This document shows, piece after piece, positions 60,602 to 64,000 of a stretch of DNA of 64,000 nt. The stretch comes from Flavobacterium sp. N1736 (lineage in GTDB: Bacteria; Bacteroidota; Bacteroidia; Flavobacteriales; Flavobacteriaceae), in contig NZ_CP109994.1 of assembly GCF_025947065.1 (NCBI RefSeq), forward strand, positions 3,906,001 through 3,970,000, read 5' to 3'. Made by a program: the position numbers and the translations under genes. The notes beneath the pieces were generated by a model. It did no database searches. It was not told where the DNA came from and saw only the letters and a program-made list of their open reading frames with translations. Within the stretch, counting starts at the first letter, position 1; the number at the start of each line of letters is the position of its first letter.

Positions 60602-61900
60602 TTATTGAACTCTATAATCAAAAAAGCGAATTGGTTTTCTGCTCATCGGATTAAAAACTAAAGGATTTAATATTTCTTTTGGAGCAAATTCTATTTTTGG
60701 AGTTACTCTTAATTTCGCTCTGAAATGGTCTTTTATTTCCTGTAAAAATTCAGGAGTCTGATTTTTTGAAGCGATTTTTATCAGGATTTCATCCGTTCCT
60801 AAATCATTGGTAGAAATCTCAATAATATGATTTTCGATGTTATCAAAATCAGTCAAAACATCATTCATCGCCGGCGGATAAAGCGTTGTACCTTTATATT
60901 TAATCATTTGTTTTTTACGGCCAACAACCGGACCAACACGTACCGTATTTCTTCCGCAAGCACAAGGTTCATTGTGTAATTGTACAATATCTCCGGTTTT
61001 AAAACGTAATAAAGGCATAGCTTCAATACCTAAAGTGGTAAAAGTTAATTCACCGATTTCACCATTTTTTACCGGATTATTTTCTTCGTCTAAAACTTCG
61101 ATAATAATTAATTCCGGATGATGATGACCACCAATTCCGTGTTCACATTCTGTAAAAGCAGTACTCATTTCTGTAGAAGCATACGTCGAAAACAACTTAA
61201 TATTCCACTTCTCAGTAATTTTTTTAGATAAAGTATTCATCGAAAAATCCTGATTTCTTAACGATTCACCAATACAAATTGCTCCTTTTATACTCGAATT
61301 ATTATAATCGATTCCATGAATTTCAGCGTATTCAATTAATTTCAATAAAAAAGAAGGAACCGTAATTAAGTACGAAGGTTTGTATTTTAAAATAGAATCC
61401 CATTGTAATTCCGGAATTCCGGCGCCAACACGAATAACACCAACCTGTAATTTTCGCAAACCTAAAAAGTAAGCCAGACCAGCCATAAATTTTCGGTCAA
61501 TTGTAGTCATTAATTGCACCACATCGCCTTCGGCAATTCCGGCGCAGGCAAATGAAATAGCTTCGTTATAAGCAAGTCGATCAAGATCAGAATCGGTTAA
61601 ACCAAAAGTAACCGGATCGCCTAAAGTTCCTGAAGTCGAGGCATAATCAATAATTTTATGTTGCGGAACACATACAAAATCATCATTATATTGTTGTAAA
61701 TCTTCTTTTGTAGTAACAGGTAAATGCTGTAAATCGTCAAGTGTTTTAACTTTTGAAACATCAATATTTTGTCCGGCAAAAAGGCGTTTGTAAAAAGGAG
61801 AATTTTGACTGATATAAGTTAAAAGCTCCGTTAATTTCTGCTCTTGAAAATTTTTAATTTGTTCTAAAGAATCCTTTTCTATTGTTGGAATCGTGTTCAT
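60602..61900 (-). CDS. Phenylacetate-CoA ligase-like adenylate-forming enzyme
   Basis: This 432-residue protein has the PaaK-type layout: IIDYASTSGTLGDPVTFGLT (about residues 88-107) is the ATP loop, LFSTYASTEMSTAFTECEHG (about residues 236-255) the second motif, and RFKTGDIVQLHNEPCACGRN with VGPVVGRKKQMIKYKGTTLY the hinge and C-terminal domain; C-A-C-G-R is a conserved metal-binding-like cluster. It should form acyl-AMP and an acyl-CoA or acyl-carrier ester from an aromatic acid. The C45 gene upstream overlaps it by 4 bp. Its neighbours fit a flexirubin (dialkylresorcinol-aryl polyene) cluster, but substrate and pathway are inferred. Confidence 0.82.
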   Translation of the reverse strand: MNTIPTIEKDSLEQIKNFQEQKLTELLTYISQNSPFYKRLFAGQNIDVSKVKTLDDLQHLPVTTKEDLQQYNDDFVCVPQHKIIDYASTSGTLGDPVTFGLTDSDLDRLAYNEAISFACAGIAEGDVVQLMTTIDRKFMAGLAYFLGLRKLQVGVIRVGAGIPELQWDSILKYKPSYLITVPSFLLKLIEYAEIHGIDYNNSSIKGAICIGESLRNQDFSMNTLSKKITEKWNIKLFSTYASTEMSTAFTECEHGIGGHHHPELIIIEVLDEENNPVKNGEIGELTFTTLGIEAMPLLRFKTGDIVQLHNEPCACGRNTVRVGPVVGRKKQMIKYKGTTLYPPAMNDVLTDFDNIENHIIEISTNDLGTDEILIKIASKNQTPEFLQEIKDHFRAKLRVTPKIEFAPKEILNPLVFNPMSRKPIRFFDYRVQ

Positions 61901-63558
61901 TTTCTTTTGAGTTTTTTTAAATATTTTTCAATTGCTTCTTTTTCAGGAACAGTTGTAATTTCTTTGGTTAATGCTTTTTCGAAATTGTTTTGTGCAAACT
62001 GAAAGTATTTCTGTTCGTAAAAGTACAATCCCGCTTTATAATATACAACCCAATAATCAGGGTTTAAAGATTGGTAATTCTGAATAAATTCGAAAGAAAT
62101 TTTCGCTTTATTTTTCAAATACAAATCCATTTTACGATCTTCAATTTTAAACTTCTGATAGTTTGAAAAAGCCGCACTTTCTATAAAAGGATCTCTGGCA
62201 ATATTAAGGTTTTCTTCTTCCATAGAAACAGCCGGAGCAGTTTTTCTTTCCTTAAAAATCGAATCTAAATTATAACAGACAAATTCGCCCAATTGATACG
62301 GATTTGCAGAAACCCAAACTAATTTTTCTTTCGGTTTAAAAATAATTCCGTGATGTGCCATTAATTGGTTTAACGCTTTTTCGTTGCCATAACCCAAAGC
62401 AATATCATGTAAACCTTCTGTATTTCGCAATATTTTTGAAGCAATTTCAGGATTAATTTTTGGGTTTTCACTAAAAAGTTCCTGCATTCTGTCATAGCGA
62501 TATTTCGAATGACTATTTGCAATTTGCAATTGATTACGTTCATCATTTTTAAAAGCGTCACTTTGAAAATGATTCGAACAAATTAACTGATTACTGTTTG
62601 GAACATCAAAGACATCCATTTTTTTAGGCGAAACTTCAATCAAAACAGCTTTATTATCCTTTGCGCTTCCAACCATAATAGATTCTGAAACAAATACTTC
62701 CCTTTTTTTTGCAATGGTAATTGCTTCATCAATATTTTGGGCATGCTGCAAAATCTCACGGGTTAATATCGAAATAGGAGTTTTTGCAACGATCGGAATT
62801 TTCGATTTTCCGGCATTAATCGTTACCGTTAAACCTTCCTTATTCATTCCGGAAACGGTACCAATCATTCCGGGCCAGGTAACCATCATAAACGGATAAC
62901 CTTCTTTCGGATTTATAAACGCAGTTATCTTATTTTCTGCGAAAGCATCGTTAACATAAAAATCAAAATTTCGACCTAAAATTAAATCTCCATTTTCAGA
63001 TTTTTCGCCCCATGCAGCAAAAGAAGAACAGCCAACTAAAGCCAAATCCTGCAAAGCGTGCCCAATATCGTGCGCGCCGTGCAAATATAAACTGCGTTGA
63101 AATTGTGGTGCAATATTGTCAAAATTGGGAGACGTGTATTGCGAAATGCCATAAATTTCGGTTTGGTATTCTTCCGGAACATTCAGGTATAATTTTCGAT
63201 TGTACCATTTTAGAAAATTACGAAGCAGATTTTGTTGAAATCTTGACGGAACAATATCTTCAACTCTGGAGAAAAATATTTGTTCCTGCTTTTTTAAAAG
63301 AGAATCGGATAATGCTCCCGTTGCAAGTCCAATTTCTAAAGGATCACCTTCAACATATAATTCCCAAAGACCTTGTTTATTTTTTAATAAAGAGTTTTTT
63401 CCCGAAGTAAAAAGCTCCGGAGATTGTTTTATTACGATTGGTTTTTGTGCATCATAATGAGCAATATCAGGCAAATGACGCATTGATTTTGATGTACCGC
63501 AAGAAACAAATATCAATATAAATACTATAAAGAATAGAAGTAAACTTTGCTTTTTCAT
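61897..63558 (-). CDS. C45-family autoproteolytic acyltransferase/hydrolase lipoprotein
   Basis: The 553-residue product has a lipoprotein signal (MKKQSLLLFFIVFILIFVSC, Cys at residue 20). The C45 / acyl-CoA:6-APA acyltransferase-like domain holds the expected nucleophile, Cys177 in LALVGCSSFAAWGE, which becomes N-terminal after self-cleavage, and the GDLILGRNFDFYVND segment. Family enzymes form or break amide or ester bonds with acyl groups. The C-terminal region (about residues 420-553) is TPR-like (YYKAGLYFYEQKYFQFAQNN). It overlaps the ligase gene by ATGA and follows the oxidoreductase gene by 8 bp. A role in joining or trimming acyl parts of a pigment is inferred. Confidence 0.83.
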   Translation of the reverse strand: MKKQSLLLFFIVFILIFVSCGTSKSMRHLPDIAHYDAQKPIVIKQSPELFTSGKNSLLKNKQGLWELYVEGDPLEIGLATGALSDSLLKKQEQIFFSRVEDIVPSRFQQNLLRNFLKWYNRKLYLNVPEEYQTEIYGISQYTSPNFDNIAPQFQRSLYLHGAHDIGHALQDLALVGCSSFAAWGEKSENGDLILGRNFDFYVNDAFAENKITAFINPKEGYPFMMVTWPGMIGTVSGMNKEGLTVTINAGKSKIPIVAKTPISILTREILQHAQNIDEAITIAKKREVFVSESIMVGSAKDNKAVLIEVSPKKMDVFDVPNSNQLICSNHFQSDAFKNDERNQLQIANSHSKYRYDRMQELFSENPKINPEIASKILRNTEGLHDIALGYGNEKALNQLMAHHGIIFKPKEKLVWVSANPYQLGEFVCYNLDSIFKERKTAPAVSMEEENLNIARDPFIESAAFSNYQKFKIEDRKMDLYLKNKAKISFEFIQNYQSLNPDYWVVYYKAGLYFYEQKYFQFAQNNFEKALTKEITTVPEKEAIEKYLKKLKRK

Positions 63559-63566
63559 ATCGCTAT

Positions 63567-64000
63567 TTATTCAGAGGCTTTGTTAATTTTAGTGACCAGA
63601 TATTCTTTTCCAAGAATTTCAGAACAAGTTACAACTGCACCAATTGTTACGCCCAAAACACCGTGCATATTAATGCTTTGTCCTGTAAGATAGAGATTGT
63701 CTAATTTTGTTTTTGACGGAATTAATGTTTTCATCGGGTTCGCAGCATCTTTTACATAACCGTACATATTGCCGTTTGTGCCGCCAATATAATCACGATA
63801 CGATAGCGGCGTAGATGTATGAATAGATTGAATACAATCTTTAATTCCCGGAAATTTTATCTCGATTTCATCTAAAAATTTTGCAACTTTTCTCGATTTA
63901 AATTCTTCATAACTTTCTCCACGATCGTTTTTTTCGACAGTTGTATTAAAGGTATTCGCCCAAAGACTAACATCGTCGTATTTCATGTAGGTTATAAAAG
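63567..64000 (-). CDS. C-terminus of a CrtI-like NAD(P)/FAD-dependent oxidoreductase (N-terminus beyond window)
   Basis: The frame stays open to the window edge, so the Met at 63986 is internal and the gene begins outside. About 144 residues are visible. The end, KLDNLYLTGQSINMHGVLGV with TIGAVVTCSEILGKEYL, is the FAD-binding C-terminal signature of phytoene-desaturase-like enzymes; full-length proteins are about 490-510 residues. Such enzymes saturate or desaturate long carbon chains, and a member is found in flexirubin-type clusters. It is 8 bp upstream of the C45 gene and is probably co-transcribed with it and the ligase gene. Confidence 0.85.
   Translation of the reverse strand, partial: FITYMKYDDVSLWANTFNTTVEKNDRGESYEEFKSRKVAKFLDEIEIKFPGIKDCIQSIHTSTPLSYRDYIGGTNGNMYGYVKDAANPMKTLIPSKTKLDNLYLTGQSINMHGVLGVTIGAVVTCSEILGKEYLVTKINKASE

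Overview
The window is AT-rich chromosomal DNA from a member of the Bacteroidota, most likely a Flavobacterium close to F. johnsoniae. The evidence is: the Bacteroidota promoter signature (TTG, about 17-23 bp, then TAnnTTTG) ahead of many genes; a PorW/SprE-type gliding and type IX secretion (T9SS) lipoprotein; a 2317-residue protein with a T9SS type B C-terminal sorting domain; several Bacteroidota-only conserved genes; and the edge of what looks like a flexirubin-type pigment cluster. No rRNA, tRNA, CRISPR array, insertion sequence or complete prophage was seen.

Layout. 1-2725: three tandem phage-tail-collar-domain proteins, a twin-arginine-signal protein and tatA, all on the minus strand. 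2936-6813: a small membrane protein with a GH3-family enzyme, then a large conserved protein with a nucleoside-phosphorylase-like C-terminus. 6822-18577: a surface polysaccharide cluster (Wzz-like, flippase, methyltransferase, two Wzy/ligase-like proteins, two GT4 and one GT2 glycosyltransferases, UDP-glucuronate decarboxylase, priming glycosylphosphotransferase), interrupted by a frameshifted fibre-like gene. 18587-21236: an ORF6N-domain gene with an unusual family of palindromes, then a higB-higA-capK-like minus-strand operon. 21333-33761: housekeeping and conserved genes (purD, upp, a GT9 glycosyltransferase, a ferredoxin-reductase-like protein next to two short tandem-repeat arrays, an ABC exporter) leading to sprE/porW. 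33766-40037: bactofilin, atpZ-like gene and the F-ATPase genes atpB-E-F-H-A-G; atpD and atpC are not here. 40125-47078: the giant T9SS-secreted protein. 47079-48344: 1.27 kb without a convincing gene, filled with duplicated hairpin-rich repeats. 48345-58771: GNAT acetyltransferase, flippase, dut, nucleotidyltransferase, TPR protein, DUF4292 lipoprotein, EnvC-like protein, rbfA, LolE-like permease and a MATE transporter. 58870-59408: yefM-yoeB toxin-antitoxin pair. 59454-64000: dusB, then three genes (adenylate-forming ligase, C45 acyltransferase lipoprotein, end of a CrtI-like oxidoreductase) that look like the start of a pigment cluster.

How it fits together. Most of the window serves the cell envelope: polysaccharide synthesis and export, surface fibres and adhesin-like proteins, T9SS and gliding, and peptidoglycan remodelling, mixed with energy and nucleotide housekeeping. 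The signals least explained by ordinary gene content are the ORF6N gene with five related palindromes, one of them inside its own coding sequence; the duplicated structured repeats at 47.3-48.1 kb; the Tat/tail-collar block; and long intercistronic hairpins in the ATP synthase operon. All function calls are read from sequence patterns by eye; no database search was run.
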